Source: Myxococcota bacterium
GTDB taxonomy: Bacteria > Myxococcota > B64-G9
Length of the DNA: 64,000 nucleotides
Reading direction: 5' to 3'
NCBI GenBank assembly: GCA_022710975.1
Contig: JAKLGA010000004.1
Span: forward strand, 62,001-126,000
Below are positions 1 through 8,571 of this stretch, in pieces. The translations under genes and the position numbers were made by a program. Each line of letters opens with the position of its first letter. The stretch's first letter is position 1. The notes under the pieces are model-generated. The model was not told the DNA's origin. It saw only the letters and a list, made by a program, of their open reading frames with translations, and ran no database searches.

Positions 1-1
1 G

Positions 2-1981
2 CTGGGGTTGGGCGCCTGGGACGACCGCAGCCGAACGAGCCAGGTCGCCCTGATCGGGAAGCTGGCCGAGCTCGTCAGTGCCTCGGTGCTCATGGAAGCC
101 ACCCGCTACCATGGCCGACCCAGCCACATCCACATCAACTTGCGGCCCGTGGGCCTGCCGCAGGGCCGGCTCCACGCCAAGGTGCTGCTCCTGGTGCATC
201 GCGAGGCGGTCCGCCTCTTTGTGGGCAGCGCCAACCTGACCCAACCGGGCTACCGCACCAACCGCGAAGTGGCCGCCTGGATCGAGGCCGGTCCCAAGCA
301 GATCGAGTCCGCTTCACTCCTGCTCTCGGCCATCGACGGCCTGGACGAGGTCCTCGGGCGCTGGCTCGACAGATCGGACCGCCAGGTCCTCCAGGATGCA
401 GGGGACAAGCTGCGCACCTGGCGGGCGGCCCGGCTAGTTCGTGCCGACAGACCAGAGGACACCTTCCTGTGGTCCGGCGCGGGCCGGCCGCTGTGGAGGA
501 GCTTCCTGGAACGCTGGCCCGCCGGCGAGCCGGTGGAGCGAATCGCCATCGTGTCGCCCTTCTGGTCCAAGGGCCACGCAGCCTCCACCCTGGGGACCTT
601 CCTGGGCGAGCTCCGACGCCGGGAATGCCTGGCCTCCGGCGCCCAGGTCGAGCTCTACTGCTCCGGCTTCGCCGCCACCCAGCATGGGCTCGTTCCACTG
701 CTGCCAGAGGACCACTGGCGCTTCGACCTGGCTGCCCTGGGCGCGACCGGAACAGCCCGGGCCGTGAGGCTTGTGCCCGATAGCGGCGAGGCACCCGACA
801 TCGAAGACTACCAGGGCGTGCGACCGCTCCATGCCAAGGTGGTGCTGCTCACGGGCAAGTCCTCGTCGCTGGCCTACCTGGGCTCGGCCAACTTCACGCT
901 TCGCGGCTGGGGCTTCGGCCTGCCTCATGTCGTACCCAACGTGGAAGCCGGGGTGGCGTTGCTCCGCCAGGGCAAGGACAGGGAGTCGCTCTCGGCGCTA
1001 TTGCCTCCCTTCGAAGGCGAGAAGCTGACGATCGGCCCGTCGGCATCGAAGGCCGTGGCCGAGTACGAGATCGAGGTGAAGGAGGAAGACGCGCCCTGCT
1101 GGCCCATGTTCCTGCGCGAGGCGCGGCTCGAACCTTGCTCGCCCGGGACGCAGGACCTCCGCCTCGTCCTGGTGACCGAGCCTGACAAGCAGCCCGCCTC
1201 CTGGACGGCCTCCGTCGGTGGGGACGGTGGTCCCGACACCCTCTTGCTCGAGGTGAGCGGCAAGTCTGCCCTTGCCGAGCACGCTGTCGCCCTGGACAAG
1301 GACCTGCGCCGGAGGCTCCTCGCCCAGAAGCAGGTGCTGGTGGCCTGGCCCGCGGCCCCGGCGCCGGTGGCCTTCCCGGTCAACCTCTCGGAGGAGGGTC
1401 GGCTGGAGCTGCCCCTCGGCGAGCTGCGCGACGATCTCAGCGAGGCGAGCCTCCTGGACTACTTCCGGGGCCGGATCTCCTGGGAGGAGGCCGTGGCTGG
1501 AAGCGAGGAGGAGCGGTCGCCTCTGAGCCTCCAGCCCATGACCGAGAGCGAGGTCGATAAGTCCCGCATCCAGTCCTACCAGGTCCGGGAATTCGTCGAG
1601 GCCTTGCCGGGCGTCCGCGCTGTCCTGGCGGATTCCAGGTTGATCGCCAACAGGATGCGGATTGCCCTGCTCGGCCCGCTGAGCCCGCTTGCGCTTGCAC
1701 GGAAAGCTCTCGAGGCGGTGAAGGCCGGGCGCCGGACCGCGGTGGCGGGGGCGTTCGAGGTGGTCGAGCTCATGGCCTGCGTGCGCGAGGTTCTCCAGGC
1801 CGCGGACCAGGTCGACGCAGGCAAGGTCTGGCGCGAGCACGCCCAGGAGGCCCTGCGGCAGCTCGAACAGGTGCTGGCCGAGCTCCAGGGAGGCCGGGCC
1901 GAGTTCGGCGGGCGAAGCGCCTTCCGTAAGTACCAGAACATGGTGGCCAGCCTGCGCGGAGACGAGGAGGTGGGTTCGTGA
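2..1981 (+). CDS. PLD-like nuclease domain protein (5' partial)
   Basis: The frame is open to the left window edge; a TTG at 8 is the first possible start, but the protein is probably cut by the edge. Two phospholipase D-type half-sites are visible: LHAKVLLL followed by GSANLT (about 170-240), and LHAKVVLL followed by GSANFT (about 828-897). In both, the His and Lys of the HxK(x4)D motif and the GSxN segment are present, but the usual Asp is not. The two halves would form one active site of a PLD-fold nuclease, as in BfiI-type and helicase-associated PLD nucleases. The C-terminal third is helical and has no motif I recognise. Its last codons overlap the helicase start (GTGA), so the two are translationally coupled and probably act together on DNA. 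Role in phage defence or DNA repair is inference. Confidence 0.75.
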   Translation: MGLGAWDDRSRTSQVALIGKLAELVSASVLMEATRYHGRPSHIHINLRPVGLPQGRLHAKVLLLVHREAVRLFVGSANLTQPGYRTNREVAAWIEAGPKQIESASLLLSAIDGLDEVLGRWLDRSDRQVLQDAGDKLRTWRAARLVRADRPEDTFLWSGAGRPLWRSFLERWPAGEPVERIAIVSPFWSKGHAASTLGTFLGELRRRECLASGAQVELYCSGFAATQHGLVPLLPEDHWRFDLAALGATGTARAVRLVPDSGEAPDIEDYQGVRPLHAKVVLLTGKSSSLAYLGSANFTLRGWGFGLPHVVPNVEAGVALLRQGKDRESLSALLPPFEGEKLTIGPSASKAVAEYEIEVKEEDAPCWPMFLREARLEPCSPGTQDLRLVLVTEPDKQPASWTASVGGDGGPDTLLLEVSGKSALAEHAVALDKDLRRRLLAQKQVLVAWPAAPAPVAFPVNLSEEGRLELPLGELRDDLSEASLLDYFRGRISWEEAVAGSEEERSPLSLQPMTESEVDKSRIQSYQVREFVEALPGVRAVLADSRLIANRMRIALLGPLSPLALARKALEAVKAGRRTAVAGAFEVVELMACVREVLQAADQVDAGKVWREHAQEALRQLEQVLAELQGGRAEFGGRSAFRKYQNMVASLRGDEEVGS

Positions 1982-4900
1982 TCGCCTTCTCGGACCAGAT
2001 CGACCTGGGGCTGGACCACACCCGACTGAAGGACCCGAACGACGGCGAGCGGCAGATGGCCACGGCCCAGGTCCTGCTGGACCGCTTCTACCACCGGCGG
2101 CAGAGCAGCCGATGGGAGCTGCAGATCCTGGCGGACGAAGTCGGCATGGGAAAGACCTTCGTGGCCCTGGCCGTGGCCTACTCGATCCTGCTCGAGTTCA
2201 AGAAGGAAGAGATGGAGCCTGAGTTCTCAAGCAGCTACCGGCGGGTGGTGATCCTGACCCCGCAGAACCCGGCGCTGTTCGACAAGTGGGTGCGGGAGGT
2301 GGGTGAGTTCGTCAAGCGTTGCGTCAAGGAGCCCTTCCGCAAGGAGGCCCAGGCCTGGTTCGCCCCAAGGAGGGTCGAGCGTCTGGACGAGCTAGCCCTG
2401 GCGCTCCGGGACCGGAGCGTCAACGACCGGGTGATCGTGGCCAGCATGGGCATCTTCTCGGGCGGGAGGCTGAGCAAGTACGACCTCAAACGGCGCTTCA
2501 TCCTGCAGGCACTGTTTCGCCACTGGGCGAGGGCGTTCACCCGGGACCAGCGCCACCGCCTGCTCAAGGGCGCGCCCGACAACTGGCCACGCGACCCCGA
2601 TGCATTGATGGACGAGGAGGAGAAGGACAACGGGGAAATGTTCACCCAGGAAGAGGCGCTCGGGGCACTCAGGAAGCTGAGAGGTGCAGACGAGGAGGAG
2701 CTGGAAAAACTGCTCATGGAGTGTCGAGAAATCGCCGAACCTTTCGCTCGAGACCGGGAGGCGAAGCTCAAGAAGTTGGACGACCGTCTCAACGACGTCT
2801 ACCGGTCCATCGTGCCGCACCTGCTGCTCCGGCACATCCCTCTAGTGATCGTGGACGAGGCGCACAACTGGAAGAACCACAAGAACGGCTACGACAGGTT
2901 CATCGAGGTCCTGGCACCGCGCACCCGGCGGGCGCTCCTGCTCACCGCGACCCCGTTCCAGCTCCGGCCCGAGGAGATCCTGAGCGTGCTCCAGGTCTCC
3001 GACCACATGGGCATGGGCAACGGCGCGGGAGAACGGAAGGAACGCCAGGAGCATCTCGGGAGGCACCGCGAGGAGACCATCCGCCCGGTCCTGGAGCGCT
3101 CCGAGAACTGCAGCCGTGCGGTGGCCAAGGCCTGGCGCAGGCTGCCCGCTGGCGTGAACAGCGCCGACCTGGACAGGGTTTGGCGCTCCCCAGCCCTGAT
3201 GACCGCGCGGGAGCAGCTCTACGACCTGGCCACCCAGAGGGGCACGCTCGACGAGAAGGCGATGCGCGCCATCGTAGATCCGGCCGTGGCTCCGCTGGAC
3301 CCCAACCTGCGCGAGCTGGTCCGAGTGGCCCTGCAGCTCTACGCCTACAACGCGGACTACTCCCAGGAGCTGGGGGCGCTGGTCGTCCGCCACCGCAGGC
3401 GGACCCTGCATCGGGCCTTCCTGGTGGGCCGGGAGTATCCCGCCGGTGTGTCCGCCGTGGCCAGGCGGTCGGACCGACACCTCATCCACGCGTCACCGGG
3501 CATCGACGTGCGTGGCGAGGGGGAGCTGCCCCACTACCTGCTCATGCGCTGCGTATCCCTATGGAACAAGGGCAGGGGCAAGACCGCGCTGGGGAGCGAG
3601 CTCACCGGCTGCTACTCGACCCTGCTCCACAGCGAGAAGGGCCGCAAGGTGGACCGGGAGCTCGGCGCCACCGGGAAGGGCAAGGCCTACCTCGAGCTGC
3701 TCCGGGAGCTGGTCTCGCCCGAACAGGACCCGCAGCATCCCAAGGTGAAGGCCATGGCCGAGAGGGTCATGGCGGCCTGGCGCGCGGGCGAGAAGACCCT
3801 GATCTTCTGCTTCCGGTTGAACACGGCCGAGCGGCTCCGGGACATCCTCGACGAGCACATCCGCAAGGAGCTGGCCCGGAGGCGCGAGCGCTGCCTGGGT
3901 GGCAAGGAGTCGCTGAAGGCGCTCCGCAGCCGCCTGCAGGGCAGGGACCGGGATCTCATCACCCTGGGGCTGGACCGGGTGCTGTGGTCCTGGTACTGGG
4001 GGCGGCCTGAGGGCGCACCTGCGCCTTTCGACCCCGAGGACCTCGATCTCCAGGGTAAGGACTTCGAGGAGCTGGCGCGGCTGTCCCTGAGCTACCGCAA
4101 CGTGGATTTCCGCGGCGAAAAGGTGGACCGGGTGTTCCTGAACCGGGCGACCGAGCACGTGCTCGCTCATCGGTTGCTGGATCGGCCCGGGCTCGATGCC
4201 TGGGGTCGGGCCCTCCTCGAGCGGATGTCCGATCTCCAGTGGGTCGATCGGCCCTACGGCGACGACCTGGACGTGGATGACGACCAGGTCGAGAACAAGG
4301 ACGAGGGTGCGGAGCGCGCCGAGTTCGACGAACGGGGTATCCACACCGTCTACGAACGTAAGGCCGCCGAGCCTGGAGAATCCGAGGTGGCGGCTCTGGC
4401 CGCCGTGCTCGAGGACCGTTGGAAGCGGACCCAGACGACAGCAGGCGGCATCTTTGGGGCGTATAGCCAGGGACCGAGCCTGTGGCTGGGGGCCGACCCG
4501 CGGACACTGGCCGTGAAGGACCGCGCGTCTGCCGTTGTCAGGGCCCTGCACCGCGAGCTCCAGGCGTTGACCACGGAGGAAGGTGAGACCGGTTGGGCCA
4601 CCCGGCGACTGGTCCTCCAGGCTCTTCGCCGGACGCTGCTACGGGAGTCGGTCCTCTTGCGCCTGCTGCCCGAGCGCTCGGAGCTGGCCGAGGAGGGCTG
4701 GGGCCACCTGCTGGTGGAGCGCTTCTTCGCGCCGCTCGAGGGGCAGGTGGAGAGCATGGCGGACCGCATGGTCGCCTTCCTGGAGGATCTCCGGGCCGCG
4801 AGCGGGAACGCCTGGGAGGGCGCTACGACCCGGGGATCGCTCCTGGAGGCGACACGCTTCAAGGACCGCTACGTCGCACTGGTGACCGGCTCGCAAGGCA

Positions 4901-5397
4901 AGGAGACGAGGAGTCGCATCTTCAACGGCTTCAACACCCCGCTGCTCCCGGAGATACTCATCTGCACCTCGGTGGGGCAGGAGGGCATCGACCTCCATCG
5001 TCATTGCCGTAACGTGATCCACTACGACCTGGCCTGGAACCCGGCCGTGCTCGAACAGCGGACGGGGAGAACCGACCGGATCGGCAGCAAGGCCGACCGG
5101 GAGCATGCCGCCAGGAAGAACGAGGCCTTCCTGGAGATCGGCCTGCCGTTCCTGGCCGGAACCTACGACGAACGCATGTTCGAGGAACTGCGCCTCCGCG
5201 CCCAGGCCTTCGAGTTCCTCACCGGAGGCGACCTGGCCGCCGCGGACCGGGAGGGTTCGGACGAGCACGACCTGGCCGAGGGTGCCTCCGGCCAGCTCGA
5301 TCTGGTTCCCTTGCCGGAGAGCATGGTCGAGGATCTGAGGGTGAAGCTCCACGTGTGGCAAGCAGAAAGGAGACCAGTATGCAGGATAAAGAGATAG
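1978..5397 (+). CDS. Large SNF2/RapA-like DEAD/DEAH-box helicase
   Basis: A 1139-residue superfamily 2 ATPase. Walker A is DEVGMGKT (Lys59), motif II is VDEAH (residues 292-296), motif III is LTATP (about 322), and the C-terminal lobe carries SVGQEGIDL followed by HYDLAWNP and the arginine-finger motif QRTGRTDR (about 1027). The two RecA lobes are separated by a very long insertion (roughly residues 340-960) with charged helical stretches, much longer than in RapA. ATP-driven translocation on duplex DNA is the family activity. The GTG start overlaps the stop of the PLD gene, and the 3' end overlaps the next gene by 19 bp, so the three form one transcriptional unit. The PLD plus SNF2 pairing recalls DISARM (DrmC/DrmD), but no DrmA, DrmB or methylase is visible here. 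Confidence 0.85.
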   Translation: MIAFSDQIDLGLDHTRLKDPNDGERQMATAQVLLDRFYHRRQSSRWELQILADEVGMGKTFVALAVAYSILLEFKKEEMEPEFSSSYRRVVILTPQNPALFDKWVREVGEFVKRCVKEPFRKEAQAWFAPRRVERLDELALALRDRSVNDRVIVASMGIFSGGRLSKYDLKRRFILQALFRHWARAFTRDQRHRLLKGAPDNWPRDPDALMDEEEKDNGEMFTQEEALGALRKLRGADEEELEKLLMECREIAEPFARDREAKLKKLDDRLNDVYRSIVPHLLLRHIPLVIVDEAHNWKNHKNGYDRFIEVLAPRTRRALLLTATPFQLRPEEILSVLQVSDHMGMGNGAGERKERQEHLGRHREETIRPVLERSENCSRAVAKAWRRLPAGVNSADLDRVWRSPALMTAREQLYDLATQRGTLDEKAMRAIVDPAVAPLDPNLRELVRVALQLYAYNADYSQELGALVVRHRRRTLHRAFLVGREYPAGVSAVARRSDRHLIHASPGIDVRGEGELPHYLLMRCVSLWNKGRGKTALGSELTGCYSTLLHSEKGRKVDRELGATGKGKAYLELLRELVSPEQDPQHPKVKAMAERVMAAWRAGEKTLIFCFRLNTAERLRDILDEHIRKELARRRERCLGGKESLKALRSRLQGRDRDLITLGLDRVLWSWYWGRPEGAPAPFDPEDLDLQGKDFEELARLSLSYRNVDFRGEKVDRVFLNRATEHVLAHRLLDRPGLDAWGRALLERMSDLQWVDRPYGDDLDVDDDQVENKDEGAERAEFDERGIHTVYERKAAEPGESEVAALAAVLEDRWKRTQTTAGGIFGAYSQGPSLWLGADPRTLAVKDRASAVVRALHRELQALTTEEGETGWATRRLVLQALRRTLLRESVLLRLLPERSELAEEGWGHLLVERFFAPLEGQVESMADRMVAFLEDLRAASGNAWEGATTRGSLLEATRFKDRYVALVTGSQGKETRSRIFNGFNTPLLPEILICTSVGQEGIDLHRHCRNVIHYDLAWNPAVLEQRTGRTDRIGSKADREHAARKNEAFLEIGLPFLAGTYDERMFEELRLRAQAFEFLTGGDLAAADREGSDEHDLAEGASGQLDLVPLPESMVEDLRVKLHVWQAERRPVCRIKR

Positions 5398-6173
5398 CTG
5401 AACTTGAGAAGATTGTTCAAGAAAAAACCTATGTTGCATTCGCCGATGTCCTTGGATATCGCTCTATTCTCCTTGGTAGTGGTATCGAGAAAGATTATTC
5501 TAGACTGAAATATCTTCTCGATCTCTGGGAATCTCTAGGCCAGGCCATCTCAGCAGCAAATGGACGAATTCCTGGAGTTGAGTCTGTATTTTTTTCGGAC
5601 TCGTTCTTCTTGAAGTCCGACGACCTCGGCTATTTGATAAACTTTCTAGTCGAGGTCATGGTCGAAAACTACTGTTACTATGAGATCACCGACGACCGTT
5701 GGATGCCATGGATTCGCTGCGGTATTGCATTTGATTGGATGGTGGAATTCAAAGATCTTAGTGTCGCGGGACTTCTGAAAGATGAGAAGTTCGCGTACCG
5801 CAATCCTGCGGGGCCAGCGGTGGCGAACGCCTACATCCTCTCCGAGAAGTTGGGCTTCAAGGGGATGCGTATTCTTCTCCCCCAACAACTCTACGCCGAA
5901 GCCTGGATGAGCGCGAAGCGCTCGACGACAGGCAACGCCTTCATCGACAAAGCCAATTTGCTTCTTGGCAAGAAGAGTTGGCCGGAGTCATGCGACAACC
6001 ACGGAGAATTGGTATACGATATTCCATGGTGGTGGTGCATTGATGACGGTCTTCCGCCAGACAGAATCATCAAGAGGCATGAATGGCAGGTTGGCATTGC
6101 TGGAAAGCCAGAGGAGGCACGGCTTCACTACGATAAAACTGTCGAGCTCCTTCAGTTGGCATCCGAAGATTAG
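5379..6173 (+). CDS. Class III nucleotide-cyclase-like protein
   Basis: A 264-residue protein. ATG 5379 was chosen because AAAGGAG lies just upstream; an upstream GTG at 5355 has no such site. The landmarks of a class III cyclase homology domain occur in order: FADVLGY (metal Asp23), FFSDSFFL (second metal Asp74, replacing the usual GDG turn), RCGIAFD (Arg113, like R-x-GIxxG) and GPAVANAYILSEKL (Asn150, like GxxVNxAxRL). Both putative metal aspartates are kept, so catalysis is possible. Pycsar PycC cyclases share this fold and make cCMP or cUMP after phage infection; whether this protein does so is inference. The gene is clearly richer in A+T than the helicase before it, which suggests separate acquisition. 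No Pycsar-type TIR or transmembrane effector is adjacent. Confidence 0.6.
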   Translation: MQDKEIAELEKIVQEKTYVAFADVLGYRSILLGSGIEKDYSRLKYLLDLWESLGQAISAANGRIPGVESVFFSDSFFLKSDDLGYLINFLVEVMVENYCYYEITDDRWMPWIRCGIAFDWMVEFKDLSVAGLLKDEKFAYRNPAGPAVANAYILSEKLGFKGMRILLPQQLYAEAWMSAKRSTTGNAFIDKANLLLGKKSWPESCDNHGELVYDIPWWWCIDDGLPPDRIIKRHEWQVGIAGKPEEARLHYDKTVELLQLASED

Positions 6174-6241
6174 GTACGCTCGAAATGGCGCTGCGAAGCC
6201 TCTGATTGGAAATCAAACCAAAGAAATGATGGCGTAAAGAG

Positions 6242-7489
6242 CTGAAATTTTGCATCCACCGCGGTGCCGATGAGATCGGCGGCAACTGCGTCGAAGTCGA
6301 GGCGTCCACCGGCGAACGCCTGGTACTCGACCTCGGTAGGCCCCTCGACGCGACTTCTGACGACGTGATCCCTCTCCCGCCCATCGATGGCCTGTCCAGT
6401 GGAGACGACCCGATGCTACTCGGGGTCATCATCTCCCACCCGCACCAGGACCACTGGGGGCTGGTGACCCAGGTGTCGCCACGAGTCCCGATCTTCATGG
6501 GCGAGGCCGCGCACCGAATCCTGCGCGAGGCCCTGTTCTTCTCGTCCGCTGGCGCGGACATCAAGCCCGCCGGTTTCCTTCGCGATCGGACCTCCTTCCA
6601 CCTCGGTCCGTTCACCATCACCCCGTACCTGATGGACCACAGCGCCTTCGATGCCTACGCTCTGCTGGTCGAGGCCGATGGCGGACACCTCTTCTACACA
6701 GGGGACCTGCGCGGACACGGCCGGAAGGCAGCGCTGTTCGAGCGCCTGCTCCGCGAGCCACCCAGCCCCATCGACACATTGCTGATGGAAGGCACCCTGG
6801 TCGGGGCCGAGATGGATGACCCACGAGGCCTGGCCACCGAGGCCGACGTAGAGCACGAGTGCATCGCCCTGTTCAAGGAGACCCAAGGACTCGCTCTGGC
6901 CGCCTACTCGAGCCAGAACATCGACCGGCTCGTCACCCTCTACCGCGCCACCATCCAGGCGGACCGCGACTTCGTCATGGACCTCTACACAGCGACCGTT
7001 GCGGTCGCGACCGGCCACCCGACCATCCCCAGACCCGGCTGGGAGCGGGTCCGGGTGTTCGTTCCATTCCGCCAGCGGTTGCAGGTCAAGGAGTCGGGCG
7101 ATTTTTCGCGGGTGGACTCGATCAAGGTGAGCCGCATCTTCCCCGAGGAGCTCGCTTCCACCCCGGCGAAGTTCGTTCTGACCTTCCGGGCTTCCATGTC
7201 GCGGGACCTCGAGCGAGCGAAGTGCCTGCTGGGCGCCAGGCTTATATGGTCGCTGTGGCGAGGCTACTTGGAGGCGGACAATCGCACGCGGGCCTTCTGC
7301 CAGGACCATGGTATCACCATCCACCATGTGCACTCCTCCGGGCATGCGTTCGTGCACGACCTACAGCGACTCGCGGATGCGTTGAAGCCGCGCGTGGTGG
7401 TGCCCATCCACACGACCGGCGCCAAGGGGTTTGAACAGCTCTTCGAATGGGTGGCACTTAGACCCGACAGGACTTGGTGGGAGGTGTAG
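6242..7489 (+). CDS. RNase J-like MBL-fold/beta-CASP hydrolase
   Basis: The metallo-beta-lactamase motifs are present: SHPHQDHWG (His66, His68, Asp70, His71 counted from 6242), MDHSAFDAY, YTGDLRGHG, and near the C-terminus HVHSSGHA followed by KPRVVVPIHTTG. The last pair is the arrangement of RNase J and other beta-CASP nucleases, so a nucleic-acid hydrolase is the most likely function. The N-terminus IHRGADEIGGNCVEVE is typical of the family and lies upstream of the first ordinary start (GTG 6365). The frame closes at a TGA at 6227-6229, and the only sensible start in between is CTG 6242, after AAAGAG. A rare CTG start, or a sequencing error hiding an ATG, must be assumed. It sits 68 bp after the cyclase-like gene and 3 bp before the next gene. 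Confidence 0.75.
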   Translation: MKFCIHRGADEIGGNCVEVEASTGERLVLDLGRPLDATSDDVIPLPPIDGLSSGDDPMLLGVIISHPHQDHWGLVTQVSPRVPIFMGEAAHRILREALFFSSAGADIKPAGFLRDRTSFHLGPFTITPYLMDHSAFDAYALLVEADGGHLFYTGDLRGHGRKAALFERLLREPPSPIDTLLMEGTLVGAEMDDPRGLATEADVEHECIALFKETQGLALAAYSSQNIDRLVTLYRATIQADRDFVMDLYTATVAVATGHPTIPRPGWERVRVFVPFRQRLQVKESGDFSRVDSIKVSRIFPEELASTPAKFVLTFRASMSRDLERAKCLLGARLIWSLWRGYLEADNRTRAFCQDHGITIHHVHSSGHAFVHDLQRLADALKPRVVVPIHTTGAKGFEQLFEWVALRPDRTWWEV

Positions 7490-7492
7490 GTA

Positions 7493-8494
7493 ATGTCGAG
7501 GGCGTCGGAGTGGGACAGAGTCATTGGGACGCTGAGATCCAAGCCAGGGTTCGCCCGCGTCAGGGAGCCCGGGGTGGGGAAATGGAGTACGTCGAGTGAG
7601 GGAGAAGACCTACGGCTGGAGCTCGAGATGGATGTCGCGAAACTGGCTGGCAGCATCCAGGGGAACGCCGCTGCGAGTCCCACTTTCCTCTGGGTGTTCG
7701 CCTGGTGGCTGAAGCGACTTGAGGGAGCCGAGGTCAGGTCGCGCCTGACGCTGACGGGCCAAGTCCCAGGAAGGAATCTTCTGCACGTCCGTCGCAATGC
7801 ATTCGTTCTGAACGAGTACTGCATGCTGCTTGGCGATCGATTCGAGATCCGCGGCACACAGCTGCCATGGGAGTGGCCAAATGAACCCAAATTCAACGTC
7901 GAGAGTGGTGAGCGGGACTGTGATCTCTTGAAGGTCGAACCCGGTTCGGAGGCCTGGTTCGAGCGGTTGCTCTGTGGTGGCGCTGGCGAGCAGATCCGTG
8001 AGGCGCTGAACGCCAGGTTGTCACCAGGGGAAAGGTTCACGGACATGAGGCGGCAGCTACCCGTCGGGATGTTCGACCGGAAGGTGAACGACGCCAACCG
8101 GTGGACCCTTGGCGGAAAGGCGGCCGTCGATGCTTGGGCGCTATCCGATGACAAGAATGTGCTCCACCTCTTCGAGCTCAAGGTGAAGCGCAATGTCAAG
8201 GTCGGGATCATCCCGGAGGCTCTCTACTACGCATCCGTTGTCAGTTTCATTCGAGATGCTGAATCGCCAATGGGTACAGAAAAGAGCCAGGTGTTCTCGG
8301 ATATGCGCGAACTCCATCCTCGGATCGTCATGTGGCTCGTGGCCCCATCTTTCCATCCTTTGGTCCACCGCAAACGAGCAAGTGGATGGGTCTCACCGCT
8401 CGAGGACCTCAACGAGGCCCTTGTGAAGCGCCGAATCGAGTTCCGCATCCTACCTTACGACCATGATGGCGGGAAGTTCTTGGGCTGGCGGTGA
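7493..8494 (+). CDS. Putative PD-(D/E)XK-fold nuclease
   Basis: A 333-residue protein with no family I can name. Its start follows GGAGGTG and lies 3 bp after the MBL stop, so co-translation is likely. The central part carries a candidate PD-(D/E)XK signature: a strand with Asp213 (AAVDAW), a hydrophobic strand ending in FELKVK (Glu228, Lys230), then a helix beginning IIPEALYYA. This D...E-x-K spacing followed by a helix is what many restriction-like nucleases show. The N-terminal half contains aromatic-rich segments (FLWVFAWWLKRL) and could bind a partner or substrate. The nuclease assignment rests on motif reading only; an inactive relative or a structural subunit is also possible. Confidence 0.5.
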   Translation: MSRASEWDRVIGTLRSKPGFARVREPGVGKWSTSSEGEDLRLELEMDVAKLAGSIQGNAAASPTFLWVFAWWLKRLEGAEVRSRLTLTGQVPGRNLLHVRRNAFVLNEYCMLLGDRFEIRGTQLPWEWPNEPKFNVESGERDCDLLKVEPGSEAWFERLLCGGAGEQIREALNARLSPGERFTDMRRQLPVGMFDRKVNDANRWTLGGKAAVDAWALSDDKNVLHLFELKVKRNVKVGIIPEALYYASVVSFIRDAESPMGTEKSQVFSDMRELHPRIVMWLVAPSFHPLVHRKRASGWVSPLEDLNEALVKRRIEFRILPYDHDGGKFLGWR

Positions 8495-8571
8495 GCCGAA
8501 GGTTGGGGTCTGCGCTGACTACTCTTCTGTCCAAGTAGTGCAACTGTGGGGCGCCCTGGAGCGGAAAGACT

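Noticed and set aside
2-5397. Assignment of the PLD and helicase genes to DISARM
   Set aside because: PLD and SNF2 proteins occur in DISARM, but no DrmA helicase, DUF1998 DrmB or methyltransferase is in the window, and the PLD protein is much longer than DrmC.
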